DNA from: Candidatus Planktophila sp.
GTDB taxonomy: Bacteria; Actinomycetota; Actinomycetes; Nanopelagicales; Nanopelagicaceae
NCBI GenBank assembly: GCA_030832135.1
Contig: JAURJS010000084.1
Location: forward strand, 1 to 29,655
Length of the DNA: 29,655 bases
Direction: 5' to 3'
The position numbers were made by a program, and so were the translations under genes. Shown here piece by piece: positions 1-7,258 of the stretch. The notes under the pieces were generated by a model. It saw only the letters and a list, made by a program, of their open reading frames with translations. It did not search any database and had not been told where the DNA came from. The first letter of the stretch is position 1. Every line of letters begins with the position of its first letter.

Positions 1-702
1 AACGCGACCAAGAGCGATTCCACCGAGCTGTGGTTCAGCTTCTGCAGCTTTGATCCACTTAATAATCGATAGCTTCTCTTCTGGTGTAAGTGTCTTATCG
101 CTAAAGACTGGCATTGATTGTGGACCAGTGACCATCGCTTCATAGATGTGCTTAGGTTCAACGCCCATCAAAGTTGGTGCGTACTTACCCTTGGTAAGAG
201 CGCCACCTTGTGCAGCAAAGTTGTGGCACATCGCGCAGTTGGTACGGAATAGCTCGCCACCTTCAGCAACAGATCCGTCTCGCTCATAGTTCAAGAGCTC
301 ATCACCTGGAACCTCAGGTCCTGGTGCAAGTGAGGCAACATACGTAGCGAGGGCGTTGATCTCAGCTGGTGTGTAAACAACTGCCTTTCGCATCGCCTGC
401 TGGCTCATATCTGCCATCGGCATACGTCCTGTGCCCACCTGGAAATCTACAGATGCTGCGCCAACGCCGATGAGTGATGGCGCGATCGTTCCGCCTTCAG
501 CGTTGAGGCCGTGGCAGGAAGAACATCCCTTGAGGAAGAGCTGCTTACCTTCTTCAATAGCAACTGTTCGCTCTGCCGCGCTCGTTGTCGAAGTATCGAC
601 TGCGCTAGCAACTTGGAAGGTTGTTCCAATTGAAAAGAGTGCAAAGACCAAGAGGATTGGACCTGCTGCACGATGGCGACGAAGGCGCGATAGACGCTTC
701 AC
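1..702 (-). CDS. qcrC: Cytochrome bc1 complex diheme cytochrome c subunit (partial, C-terminus off the window)
   Basis: This is the c-type cytochrome subunit of the actinobacterial cytochrome bcc complex. It passes electrons from the Rieske/cytochrome b core to the aa3 oxidase on the outer face of the membrane. I read it from a GTG start at 700-702; the visible 234 codons stay open to base 1. A basic N-terminus (KRLSRLRRHR) precedes a hydrophobic signal/anchor at about residues 13-31. Two haem-binding CxxCH motifs follow, CSSCH at residues 60-64 and CAMCH at 156-160, which is the diheme arrangement of actinobacterial QcrC. The C-terminal membrane anchor lies outside the window. An AAGGAAGG Shine-Dalgarno sits about 7 nt before the GTG. 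The gene follows ctaE by 27 bp, as in the ctaE-qcrCAB cluster. Confidence 0.93.
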   Translation of the reverse strand, partial: MKRLSRLRRHRAAGPILLVFALFSIGTTFQVASAVDTSTTSAAERTVAIEEGKQLFLKGCSSCHGLNAEGGTIAPSLIGVGAASVDFQVGTGRMPMADMSQQAMRKAVVYTPAEINALATYVASLAPGPEVPGDELLNYERDGSVAEGGELFRTNCAMCHNFAAQGGALTKGKYAPTLMGVEPKHIYEAMVTGPQSMPVFSDKTLTPEEKLSIIKWIKAAEAEPQLGGIALGRV

Positions 703-729
703 TAAGTTTCCTTCCTTAAATTCTTTCAT

Positions 730-1368
730 TTACTTGATCAGATAGATTGCAGAGAAGAGGGCGATCCAGACAACGTCAACGAAGTGCCAGTAGTACGAGA
801 CTACGATCGCTGTAGTTGCTTGGCTCTGGGTAAAGCGACGAGCCTTTGCGACTCGAAGAAGAACGATAAGGAATGCAATCAGACCGCCGGTGACGTGAAG
901 TCCGTGGAAGCCAGTTGCAAGGTAGAAGACCGAACCGTATGCATTCGATGAAAGAGTGAGACCCTCTTGAACGAGATGGGCATACTCATAGATCTGACCG
1001 GCGACGAAGAATCCGCCCATTAAGAATGTGAGTGAGAACCACTCACGCATTCCCCAGGTGGTGACCTGAAGAAGTGAACCGGTGCGACGTGATTGATAAC
1101 GCTCTGCAGCAAAGACACCGAACTGACATGTCACTGATGAGAGAACAAGGATTGTTGTATTGGCAACGGCGAAGGGGATATTGAGAATCTCAGTGGACTC
1201 AAGCCAGATCGATGGCCCTTGAACGGCGCGAGTGGTGAAATACATCGCGAAGAGCGCGGCGAAGAACATCAGCTCGCTGGAGAGCCAGACGATAGTTCCA
1301 ACCGCGACCAAGTTAGGGCGGGTGATCTTGTGGTGAGTATTCACGCTGGTACTGGTCATAGTGGGCAT
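730..1368 (-). CDS. ctaE: Cytochrome c oxidase subunit III
   Basis: Subunit III of the aa3-type cytochrome c oxidase, an integral membrane protein that stabilises the catalytic core of the terminal oxidase. The protein is about 212 residues, the usual short bacterial form with five membrane segments. Typical stretches are [15 protein letters not shown] in the first helix, [16 protein letters not shown] in the middle and [14 protein letters not shown] at the end. The reading frame stays open upstream to 1452, but the extra residues are arginine-, lysine- and tryptophan-rich and unlike the family. I chose the ATG at 1366-1368 (MPTMTST), with a second possible start three codons in at 1359. A short GGGA lies 4 nt before the ATG. 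The gene heads the ctaE-qcrC transcription unit and diverges from the receiver-like gene. Confidence 0.92.
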   Translation of the reverse strand: MPTMTSTSVNTHHKITRPNLVAVGTIVWLSSELMFFAALFAMYFTTRAVQGPSIWLESTEILNIPFAVANTTILVLSSVTCQFGVFAAERYQSRRTGSLLQVTTWGMREWFSLTFLMGGFFVAGQIYEYAHLVQEGLTLSSNAYGSVFYLATGFHGLHVTGGLIAFLIVLLRVAKARRFTQSQATTAIVVSYYWHFVDVVWIALFSAIYLIK

Positions 1369-1401
1369 TATTCCCGATTTATGCGGGTAAAGCCCACTTT
1401 G

Positions 1402-1423
1402 AGGTGGCCAGAACCACCTTTTT
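1402..1423 (+). terminator. Hairpin followed by a T run (terminator-like)
   Basis: AGGTGG at 1402-1407 can pair with CCACCT at 1414-1419 around a CCAGAA loop, followed directly by a run of five T (1419-1423). Read on the plus strand this is a compact intrinsic-terminator shape. No plus-strand gene lies upstream, so its role is unclear. It could block antisense reading out of the ctaE region, or act as a folded part of the ctaE leader when read on the minus strand. Confidence 0.35.
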
Positions 1424-1436
1424 CCGCCCCGTTTTG

Positions 1437-1461
1437 AGGTGAAAAGGCTCACCTTCGGTGA
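1437..1461 (+). other. Two mutually exclusive small hairpins
   Basis: AGGTGA (1437-1442) is complementary to TCACCT (1449-1454). TCACC (1449-1453) is also complementary to GGTGA (1457-1461). The two stems share the middle segment, so only one can form at a time. They lie just upstream of the -10 of the receiver-like gene, so on the plus strand they would be promoter DNA. On the minus strand they could be in the ctaE leader if its promoter is this far upstream. Confidence 0.3.
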
Positions 1462-1462
1462 C

Positions 1463-1474
1463 TACAATTTGGCT
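1463..1474 (+). promoter_or_regulatory. Leaderless-type -10 element for the receiver-like gene
   Basis: TACAAT at 1463-1468 is one base from the TATAAT consensus and ends 6 nt before the ATG at 1475. Transcription would start at or next to the ATG. There is no Shine-Dalgarno and no good -35 hexamer. This favours 1475 over the in-frame GTG at 1439. Confidence 0.55.
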
Positions 1475-1900
1475 ATGAATTCAGGTCGCAAACTCAACAT
1501 CGTTCTCTACTCCGATGACTCGACAGCCCGCAGCGCCGTTATTAGCGCCCTCGGCCGGAAGGTCTCATCTGATATGCCAGAACATGAGATTCGCGAATTC
1601 GCCACAGCTGCAGCCCTTCGCCTCTATGTCGACTCGGTCAAGCCGGGCTCTCTCGCCCCGATCGACCTCTTCATCCTCGATGGTGAGGCGACGCCAGAAG
1701 GTGGCATGGGAGTTGCTCGCCAATTAAAGGATGAGGTCTTCAACTGCCCTCCAGTCCTTCTCTTAGTTGCCCGTAAAGAAGATGCCTGGCTTGCTGCATG
1801 GTCTCGCGCTGAAGCGAGTGTGACCCATCCAGTCGATCCCTTCACCCTTGCAAATACCGTCGCAGATCTCATCCGCGCACGTTCCATAGCGATCGCCTAA
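1475..1900 (+). CDS. Receiver-like (CheY-fold) protein lacking the conserved lysine
   Basis: A 141-residue protein that looks like a stand-alone response-regulator receiver domain. Visible features are an acidic pair D14-D15 after the first hydrophobic strand, a candidate phosphoacceptor D69 in LFILDGE, a hydrophobic strand PPVLLLVA at 92-99, and a THPVDPF segment at 117-123 where receivers normally have KP. The lysine is replaced by H118, and the Thr/Ser switch position after the fourth strand is not evident. It may therefore be a pseudo-receiver regulated without phosphorylation. No DNA-binding output domain is present. It diverges from ctaE and ends 15 bp before trpD, with which it is probably cotranscribed. 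Fold assignment is my reading of motifs; function is unknown. Confidence 0.6.
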   Translation: MNSGRKLNIVLYSDDSTARSAVISALGRKVSSDMPEHEIREFATAAALRLYVDSVKPGSLAPIDLFILDGEATPEGGMGVARQLKDEVFNCPPVLLLVARKEDAWLAAWSRAEASVTHPVDPFTLANTVADLIRARSIAIA

Positions 1901-1915
1901 ACCCCTCCGCCGTAG

Positions 1916-2968
1916 ATGACCAACTCGCTCCTGTGGTCAGATTATGTCGACCGTTTAGATGCCGGTCTCGATTTAGAGCCAGCCGAGATTCAATCAGTGC
2001 TCCAATCGATTCTTGAAGATAGCGCCGATATCGAATCCATTAAACGTTTCCTGCTCTCACTCCACCACAAGGGGGAGACAGCTGAAGAAGTTTCAGCTTT
2101 GGTCGAGCAGCTCTACCGCAATGCAACACCGATCACTATTGCAGATCGCGCGGTCGACACTGTCGGAACCGGTGGCGATGGAGCTCACACCATCAATATT
2201 TCCTCGACTGCCGCCATCGTTGCTGCAGCAGCTGGTGCACGAGTGGTTAAGCATGGAAGTCGCGCAGTCTCATCGAAATCAGGTGCCTCTGATTTCTATG
2301 GCGCACTCGGTGTTGCCTACGATCTTGGAGCAGCGGGCGTTGAGCGCACTGTGCGCGAACTCGGAATTGGTTTCTGCTTCGCCCCGGTCTTTCACCCAGC
2401 GATGAAGAATGCAGCTCCTGCTCGAAGAGAACTTGGCGTTCCAACGGTCTTTAACTTTCTAGGCCCGCTCGCAAATCCAGCAAAACCAAAGGCTGCCGCT
2501 ATCGGCGTTGCCAATGATCGAATCCACTTAGTCATGGCGCAGGTAATGGCTGCTAAGGGCTGTGATGGTTTTGTCTTTCGTGGCGATGATGGGCTGGATG
2601 AAATCACTCTCGATGGAACCACCTCTGTGCTCTCTATTGGCGGTGAAGGTATCTCTAGCGATCGTATTGATGCAAAGGATTTCGGTTTAGATAACGCACC
2701 TATTTCTGCTGTTGTTGGGGGAGATGGAGCAGAGAACGCTGCTATCGCTCGCCGGATTTTGGCGGGAGAGCGGGGAGCGCCTCGAGATATCGTCTTGCTC
2801 AATACCGCTGTAACGATTGCAGCATTCGATGGTGAGATTGATTTATCTCTCCACGAGCGAATCGCTAAATCTCTGCCTCGTGCGATCGATGCGATTGATT
2901 CAGGTGCCGCTACTGCGCTTCTGGAGAAGTGGGCTGCCTTGTCGACCGAGATTTCTTCGGCGCGCTAA
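1916..2968 (+). CDS. trpD: Anthranilate phosphoribosyltransferase
   Basis: Transfers phosphoribose from PRPP to anthranilate, the second step of tryptophan synthesis from chorismate, in the cytoplasm. The 350-residue length is normal for TrpD. The PRPP-binding GTGGDG lies at residues 84-89 and the anthranilate-binding KHGSRAVSS at 112-120, followed by the SGASDF stretch. FNFLGPLANP lies further on, then the acidic DDGLDE metal-binding segment. No other trp gene is in the window; in many actinobacteria trpD stands alone next to the ctaE-qcr cluster, as here. No Shine-Dalgarno or leaderless -10 is evident, so it probably depends on reading from the receiver-like gene 15 bp upstream. Its last 59 bases overlap the convergent exonuclease gene. 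Confidence 0.95.
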   Translation: MTNSLLWSDYVDRLDAGLDLEPAEIQSVLQSILEDSADIESIKRFLLSLHHKGETAEEVSALVEQLYRNATPITIADRAVDTVGTGGDGAHTINISSTAAIVAAAAGARVVKHGSRAVSSKSGASDFYGALGVAYDLGAAGVERTVRELGIGFCFAPVFHPAMKNAAPARRELGVPTVFNFLGPLANPAKPKAAAIGVANDRIHLVMAQVMAAKGCDGFVFRGDDGLDEITLDGTTSVLSIGGEGISSDRIDAKDFGLDNAPISAVVGGDGAENAAIARRILAGERGAPRDIVLLNTAVTIAAFDGEIDLSLHERIAKSLPRAIDAIDSGAATALLEKWAALSTEISSAR

Positions 2969-3578
2969 AGTTTAAAGCTTCCTCCACTGTAAAGACATCA
3001 AAGCCTGCCAGGCGTTCAAAAATTCCATGGAGCACATCCACCGTTGCCTTTGCATCATCTAGGGCGCGGTGGTTGGGAGTTACCTCTGCCCCGAATACTT
3101 GTGCAAGCGTCCCTAACTTGCAGTTAGGAGCTTCTTCGCGAGAGAGCACACGCCGTGCCATTATCGCTGTGTCGAGAACTCGAAAGGCCGGCCATGAGTA
3201 TCCATGAAGGCGGGCAGCAGCTTTAAGGAAGGAGAGATCAAATGGAGCATTCTGTGCAACAAAGACAGTGCTCTCATCTCCTAAGAATTGAAAGAGATCT
3301 GGAAGTACGAAATCGATGGATGGTGCATCACAGATCAAGGCATCATCTATTCCGGTGAGATTGGTGATGTATGAAGGGATGGGATGGAGCGGGTTAACAA
3401 GAGTTGAGAAGGTCTCTAAATGAAGACCCCCTTGAACTTTGACGGCGCCAATCTCTGTAATTCCTGCGCCGAGGTGAGGCGCGCCGCCACTGGTCTCTAA
3501 ATCAAGTACAACAAAGATTGCTTCATGCAGTGGCGTGCCCAAATCTTGAATAGTGCTCTGCCAACTGGAATCGTCCAT
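2910..3578 (-). CDS. DnaQ-like 3'-5' exonuclease (DEDDh family)
   Basis: A 222-residue exonuclease of the DNA polymerase III epsilon type. The catalytic acids are visible in order: D26 and E28 in VLDLETSG (ExoI), D114 in NAPFDLSF (ExoII), and H170 with D175 in HRALDDA (ExoIII), which is the DEDDh pattern. In several actinobacteria the gene in this neighbourhood encodes a longer exonuclease joined to a GIY-YIG/UvrC-like nuclease; here only the exonuclease part plus a short basic tail is present. It could act in proofreading or repair; I cannot tell whether it is the main epsilon subunit. A TAGGCT hexamer ends 9 nt before the ATG and may be its -10. The end overlaps trpD by 59 bp on the opposite strand. 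Confidence 0.88.
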   Translation of the reverse strand: MDDSSWQSTIQDLGTPLHEAIFVVLDLETSGGAPHLGAGITEIGAVKVQGGLHLETFSTLVNPLHPIPSYITNLTGIDDALICDAPSIDFVLPDLFQFLGDESTVFVAQNAPFDLSFLKAAARLHGYSWPAFRVLDTAIMARRVLSREEAPNCKLGTLAQVFGAEVTPNHRALDDAKATVDVLHGIFERLAGFDVFTVEEALNFSAPKKSRSTRQPTSPEAQ

Positions 3579-3598
3579 AGTGGATTTAGCCTAGATTA

Positions 3599-3634
3599 TT
3601 GATATGACAATCTACTGGCAATACTCTTTGCCAC
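3599..3634 (+). promoter_or_regulatory. Leaderless promoter of the hydrolase operon
   Basis: TTGATA at 3599-3604 and TACTCT at 3622-3627 are separated by 17 bp, the ideal sigma-70 spacing. The -10 ends 7 nt before the ATG at 3635, which would be the first transcribed codon. This is the best two-box promoter of the leaderless group in the window. Confidence 0.65.
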
Positions 3635-4411
3635 ATGAGCGTTCATGATGCACCTGCCGGTTCTATGCAGGATTGGCGAGCTATTGGCAAGGGATCCAAT
3701 GCCAAGGTTGGCATCATCCTTGTGCATGGCTTTACTGGTTCACCAATTTCGATGCGCCCATGGGCCGAGTACTTGCTAGAGCGCGGCTATTCAGTATCTG
3801 TCCCACTCTTGCCCGGCCATGGCACAAAGCCAGGTGATCTCAATCTCGTGAAGTGGCAGCAGTGGCCTGCCAAGGTCGAAGAAGAGCTTGAATGGATGCA
3901 ATCACAGGGAATGAAGGTCTTTATCTTCGGCCTCTCCATGGGTGGCGGAACAACGCTCAACGTGGCGATGAAGAAGAACCCAGCGATAGCAGGAATTGTT
4001 CTGGTCAATCCAATGGCTCACGTGAAGTTCATTCCGCATCAACTTGCTTGGGTTATCTCTCGTTTCCAGAAGATGCGTGATTCCGTTGGCGATGACATTA
4101 AACAGCCAGGCATCACAGAGCACGGCTATGACTCTCTTCCTGCCGTGGGCGTCTATGAATTACTCAAGATGCTCAGTTATAACCGCAAGCGTCTACATGA
4201 TGTGACAGTTCCCCTCATGCTCTTTCATAGTAAAGATGACCACACACTGCCGGTGAGCAATACCGAGATCATCATGAAGGGGGTTGGCTCAATTCCAAAA
4301 CAACGTATCGAACTCGTGAATTCATATCACGTAGCAACTCTTGATTACGACAAAGAGATCATCTTCGAGAATTCGTTGATCTTCATTCAGACCCATACGC
4401 CAACAGAGTGA
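3635..4411 (+). CDS. Alpha/beta hydrolase (carboxylesterase / monoacylglycerol lipase-like)
   Basis: A 258-residue cytoplasmic serine hydrolase resembling bacterial carboxylesterases and monoacylglycerol lipases. The oxyanion-hole segment HGFTGSP lies at residues 31-37. The nucleophile elbow is GLSMGG with S101. The likely acid is D202 in the SKDDHTLP segment and the likely base H232 in SYHVATLDYD. The large central insert supports a lipase-type cap. The substrate cannot be read from sequence; a small ester or monoglyceride is the family expectation. It is the first gene of a three-gene unit: its TGA overlaps the GTG start of the MpaB-like oxygenase by 4 bp. There is no Shine-Dalgarno; a leaderless promoter lies directly upstream. 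Confidence 0.88.
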   Translation: MSVHDAPAGSMQDWRAIGKGSNAKVGIILVHGFTGSPISMRPWAEYLLERGYSVSVPLLPGHGTKPGDLNLVKWQQWPAKVEEELEWMQSQGMKVFIFGLSMGGGTTLNVAMKKNPAIAGIVLVNPMAHVKFIPHQLAWVISRFQKMRDSVGDDIKQPGITEHGYDSLPAVGVYELLKMLSYNRKRLHDVTVPLMLFHSKDDHTLPVSNTEIIMKGVGSIPKQRIELVNSYHVATLDYDKEIIFENSLIFIQTHTPTE

Positions 4412-5316
4412 GTGCAATCCTTAAGAAGGTAGGTGGCGAACGCATCGCCTCAGCCTTTAGAAAAGCGGTATCCGGTGATCCCAAAGGATTACCAACTTGG
4501 GCCAATGAAATGGCGATTGGTAACGATGCAGGTTTCTATGGACCCGATAGCGATGTTTGGAAAGTTCATGGCTCGCTTGCAACTTTGGTAGGGGGAGTGC
4601 GTGCACTATTGATGCAGGCTGCATATCCAGCAGCGCTTGCTGGCGTATCGCAGCACTCTGCCTATGACACGGATCCACTTGGTCGCCTGGAGAGGACAAC
4701 TCGATGGTTAACGATTACATCTTTTGGATCAACAGAGGCGATTGCCAAAGAGGCGAGAAGAGTTAATGCACTTCACTCACATGTAGTTGGTGATTACACC
4801 GATCAAACGAAGACAGTTCACCACTACGAAGCATCGCAGGCGCGCCACCTCCTTTGGGTCCATTGCGCCTTCACCGACTCCTTCTTAGTTGCCTATCGTG
4901 AACTTGGAAGAGATAGTGATCGAAGGGTGAAGAGTTATGTGAAGGAATGGGCTCGAAGCGCTGAACCTCTCGGTCTTCAAGGCGCACCGGCATCAGATGA
5001 AGAGCTCCGAGAAGTTCTCAATGGTTTTCTTGAGAATGAGATCGGCGAAATTGAGGCGACGAAACGGATCGTTCATTTCATCATTCATCCACCATTTTCG
5101 AGGGCGGCGATGCCTTTCTATCGAATTCTCTGCAATGCCGCGATCTCAACGATGGATCCAAGAGTTCTCAACGCCCTCGGATTAAAGGCTAAATCTAGAG
5201 TCTGGTTAAGGGTCGTCTCGCCCTTGCTCCGAATTCTGCAGATGCTTCTCGGTAAAGAGTCACCGAGCCAGACCATTGCCCGAAACCGTATCGCCCAATT
5301 ACCATCTACTTCATGA
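4408..5316 (+). CDS. DUF2236 / MpaB-type oxygenase family protein
   Basis: A 302-residue protein of the DUF2236 family, which includes MpaB-type oxygenases and the haem-dependent rubber oxygenase Lcp. Family-like stretches are WKVHGSLATLVGGVRALLMQ near residue 50, HPLGRLERT-type sequence around 85-97 (here DPLGRLERTTRW), a histidine-containing NALHSHVVG around 125, and HLLWVHCAFTDSF near 150. Conserved histidines would be candidate haem ligands by family analogy; I cannot confirm haem binding. The substrate is unknown. The GTG start at 4408 overlaps the hydrolase stop, and the stop overlaps the HIT gene ATG (ATGA), so the three are translationally coupled. The hydrolase partner suggests oxidation and hydrolysis of a lipid-like compound, which is inference. 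Confidence 0.78.
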   Translation: MSAILKKVGGERIASAFRKAVSGDPKGLPTWANEMAIGNDAGFYGPDSDVWKVHGSLATLVGGVRALLMQAAYPAALAGVSQHSAYDTDPLGRLERTTRWLTITSFGSTEAIAKEARRVNALHSHVVGDYTDQTKTVHHYEASQARHLLWVHCAFTDSFLVAYRELGRDSDRRVKSYVKEWARSAEPLGLQGAPASDEELREVLNGFLENEIGEIEATKRIVHFIIHPPFSRAAMPFYRILCNAAISTMDPRVLNALGLKAKSRVWLRVVSPLLRILQMLLGKESPSQTIARNRIAQLPSTS

Positions 5317-5729
5317 GCGAAGTCGATAGCAGTTGCATCTTCTGCAAGATAATCGCCGGCGAGATTCCATCGAAGCGAATCTATGAAGATGATCACCACA
5401 TCGCCTTCTTGGATATCTTTCCAGCAGGCCGTGGGCACTCATTGGTCATTCCCAAGGATCACCATGTCGATATCCACTCAATGGCTGCTGAGGTTTATGG
5501 CGGGATAGCAACAGCTGCTAAGAAGGTTGCAGATCTTCTGCAGAGCAGATTGCAATCAGAAGGTACGACAATCTTCCAAATGAATAGAGAAGCCGGCTGG
5601 CAGACTGTCTTTCATGCACACATGCATGTCATTCCACGATGGAGTAATGATGGACTCCATAAGCCTTGGGATATTGCACCAGCTGATAGCGCAGATTTAG
5701 ATGCGCTTCACACCCTACTTACCGAGTAG
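5313..5729 (+). CDS. HIT family nucleotide hydrolase/transferase (HinT-like)
   Basis: A 138-residue histidine-triad protein. The catalytic triad HAHMHVIPRW places histidines at residues 101, 103 and 105. Cysteines C8 and C11 near the N-terminus (CIFCKI) are the usual structural zinc ligands of this branch, together with a histidine such as H50/H51. Proteins of this group hydrolyse nucleoside phosphoramidates or dinucleoside polyphosphates. The ATG overlaps the preceding TGA as ATGA, so it is the last gene of the hydrolase-oxygenase unit. Its final 15 bases overlap the end of the convergent flavoprotein gene. It is distinct from the second HIT protein at 12596, which is of the Ap4A phosphorylase type. 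Confidence 0.92.
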   Translation: MSEVDSSCIFCKIIAGEIPSKRIYEDDHHIAFLDIFPAGRGHSLVIPKDHHVDIHSMAAEVYGGIATAAKKVADLLQSRLQSEGTTIFQMNREAGWQTVFHAHMHVIPRWSNDGLHKPWDIAPADSADLDALHTLLTE

Positions 5730-5730
5730 G
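5714..5730. other. Hairpin at convergent gene ends
   Basis: CCTACT (5714-5719) pairs with AGTAGG (5725-5730) around a five-base loop, exactly where the HIT gene and the flavoprotein gene overlap tail to tail. No T run follows on either strand, so it is not a classic intrinsic terminator, but it is the only inverted repeat I noticed at this junction. Confidence 0.3.
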
Positions 5731-7133
5731 TAGTTGATGACATCTTGCGCTCTCCATCCATCTGTATGTTTCTTTGCAAGGTAATCAGGGCCAGATAAGT
5801 CAGAGCCCAGCGTGATCAAAGGAAGTTCACGACGTCCATCAGGACGAAGTTGACCGAGCCCAATATTCGACATCAAGGCGTTGCAGAGACACTGTGAATG
5901 TTGTGCTTCTTCAACATTGCCCTTCTTAAATTCATATGTCTTAAGTGGCTCTGAAGGACAACGGTAACCAACTCCACCATTTTCGCGTTCAAATGGAGTA
6001 CGAAGATAACCAAGGTCGCAGATGCGATTACGTGCTTCGTAAGCATCATCATCAGAGAGTGACTTTGGAAGGACGGCAACCTTAAATGGGAAGCCTGTTG
6101 GAGATGCGCTTCCATCTGTCTTCACAGTCAGAGTTTCAGATGTGAGGGAGTCGATGACCTCTTGCTTTAAATCTGACGTGAAGCCTGACTCTTCGGCAAG
6201 AGCAAAGAGAGAACCTACTTGAACGCCTTGTGCGCCTGCAGCGAGAGCCTCTTGCACCTTGGCGGGTGTTGCATACCCACCGGCGAGCCAGAATGGAGAA
6301 CCTGAGTTTTTAACCTTTACCAGATCTGCCTCATCTTGTTCGGTATAGATCGGGTTACCTTCTTCATCTTTCGACTTCTTATTTCGTGGGGGAGCGTTGT
6401 GACCACCCGCTGTATGTCCTTCAATGACATAGCCATCAGGCTTAGTGATCTCATCTTTATTGAGATAAGCAACAAGGGCGTGTGAAGAGACGATAGCTAA
6501 GAACTGTGGGCGCTTGATCGGAAAGGAGAGCCCTTCAATGCAACCAGGATCAAATGAGATGAAGTGCTTCATCGTTGATTCAGCAACATCAACTGTCATA
6601 GCAACCGGCTTACCAAGTGCTAATTGGTTGAGAAGATTTGGAATCTGCGCAGGAATACCAGCGCCAATAAGAATGTAATCAACATCAGCCAACATCGCAC
6701 CAAATAACTGAGCGGGAATACACATCTGAATCTTCTCGAGAAGATTCATGCCAATCAATCCATCATGGCCTTCCTTAGCGAGCCACACTTCAACAAAGGA
6801 TGCGACAACGAGGAGATCGACTGCATGTTGCACCGGCTTGAGAGTGAGCTTTGGAACATCGATATAAGGCTTAGATTGATCGCGACCGCCTTCAATGAAG
6901 TAGCGATCCAGCACTCCCTTAATCACATCTTGATTTGGAAAGTGCGACATTGCTCGGCGAATTGACCCATCAATATCGCCATCTTGTAAACGACGTGAGA
7001 TTACTGAATCGATTGCAGTGCCAGAGATAACGCCAAGGTTGCCCGTCTTCGCAACTTCTTTAGCAAGTTGGTTTGAAGAGACAGCAATGCCCATGCCACC
7101 TTGGATGATGGTTGGCAGGCGCTCTGAACTCAT
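5715..7133 (-). CDS. Nitronate monooxygenase / 2-nitropropane dioxygenase-like flavoprotein
   Basis: A 472-residue FMN-dependent TIM-barrel protein of the nitronate monooxygenase family. Motifs in order: QGGMG at residues 11-15, LIGAGIP near 156-161, EGHTAGGH at 238-245 (flavin and active-site loop), AGGYAT at 284-289, and GAQGVQVGSLF at 300-310 (phosphate binding). The last ~110 residues form an extension beyond the barrel with cysteines at 372, 392, 415 and 417 (the last two as CLC). Enzymes of this family oxidise alkyl nitronates, but related barrels include FabK-type enoyl-ACP reductases, so the substrate is open. A leaderless -10 precedes the ATG. The gene stands alone, convergent with the HIT gene. 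Confidence 0.85.
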   Translation of the reverse strand: MSSERLPTIIQGGMGIAVSSNQLAKEVAKTGNLGVISGTAIDSVISRRLQDGDIDGSIRRAMSHFPNQDVIKGVLDRYFIEGGRDQSKPYIDVPKLTLKPVQHAVDLLVVASFVEVWLAKEGHDGLIGMNLLEKIQMCIPAQLFGAMLADVDYILIGAGIPAQIPNLLNQLALGKPVAMTVDVAESTMKHFISFDPGCIEGLSFPIKRPQFLAIVSSHALVAYLNKDEITKPDGYVIEGHTAGGHNAPPRNKKSKDEEGNPIYTEQDEADLVKVKNSGSPFWLAGGYATPAKVQEALAAGAQGVQVGSLFALAEESGFTSDLKQEVIDSLTSETLTVKTDGSASPTGFPFKVAVLPKSLSDDDAYEARNRICDLGYLRTPFERENGGVGYRCPSEPLKTYEFKKGNVEEAQHSQCLCNALMSNIGLGQLRPDGRRELPLITLGSDLSGPDYLAKKHTDGWRAQDVINYLLGK

Positions 7134-7145
7134 GAGGTAAACCTA
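7134..7145 (-). promoter_or_regulatory. Leaderless-type -10 for the flavoprotein gene
   Basis: On the minus strand TAGGTT occupies 7145-7140 and ends 6 nt before the ATG at 7133-7131. There is no Shine-Dalgarno and no clear -35. The rest of the gap to the next gene (7146-7258) shows nothing else I can name. Confidence 0.45.
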
Positions 7146-7258
7146 AGTCCATCAAGGGGATAACTCGCGAGTAGCAGTCATGCCACGCCAGTAATTCGTC
7201 TCACTATGCAGATAAATAGAAATTCACAGGAAATACGAGGTTAATGAGATGTGACTCA

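Noticed and set aside
431-745. Open plus-strand frame of 104 codons antisense to qcrC.
   Set aside because: It lies fully over qcrC and the qcrC-ctaE junction, has no family-like sequence and no start signal; the minus frame with two CxxCH motifs is clearly the gene.
1369-1452. Upstream extension of ctaE (28 more residues).
   Set aside because: The added residues are not family-like, run through the hairpin region, and the ATG at 1368 gives the usual length.
5118-5438. Minus-strand frame of 106 codons across the oxygenase-HIT junction.
   Set aside because: It covers two well-supported genes in antisense and shows no motif.
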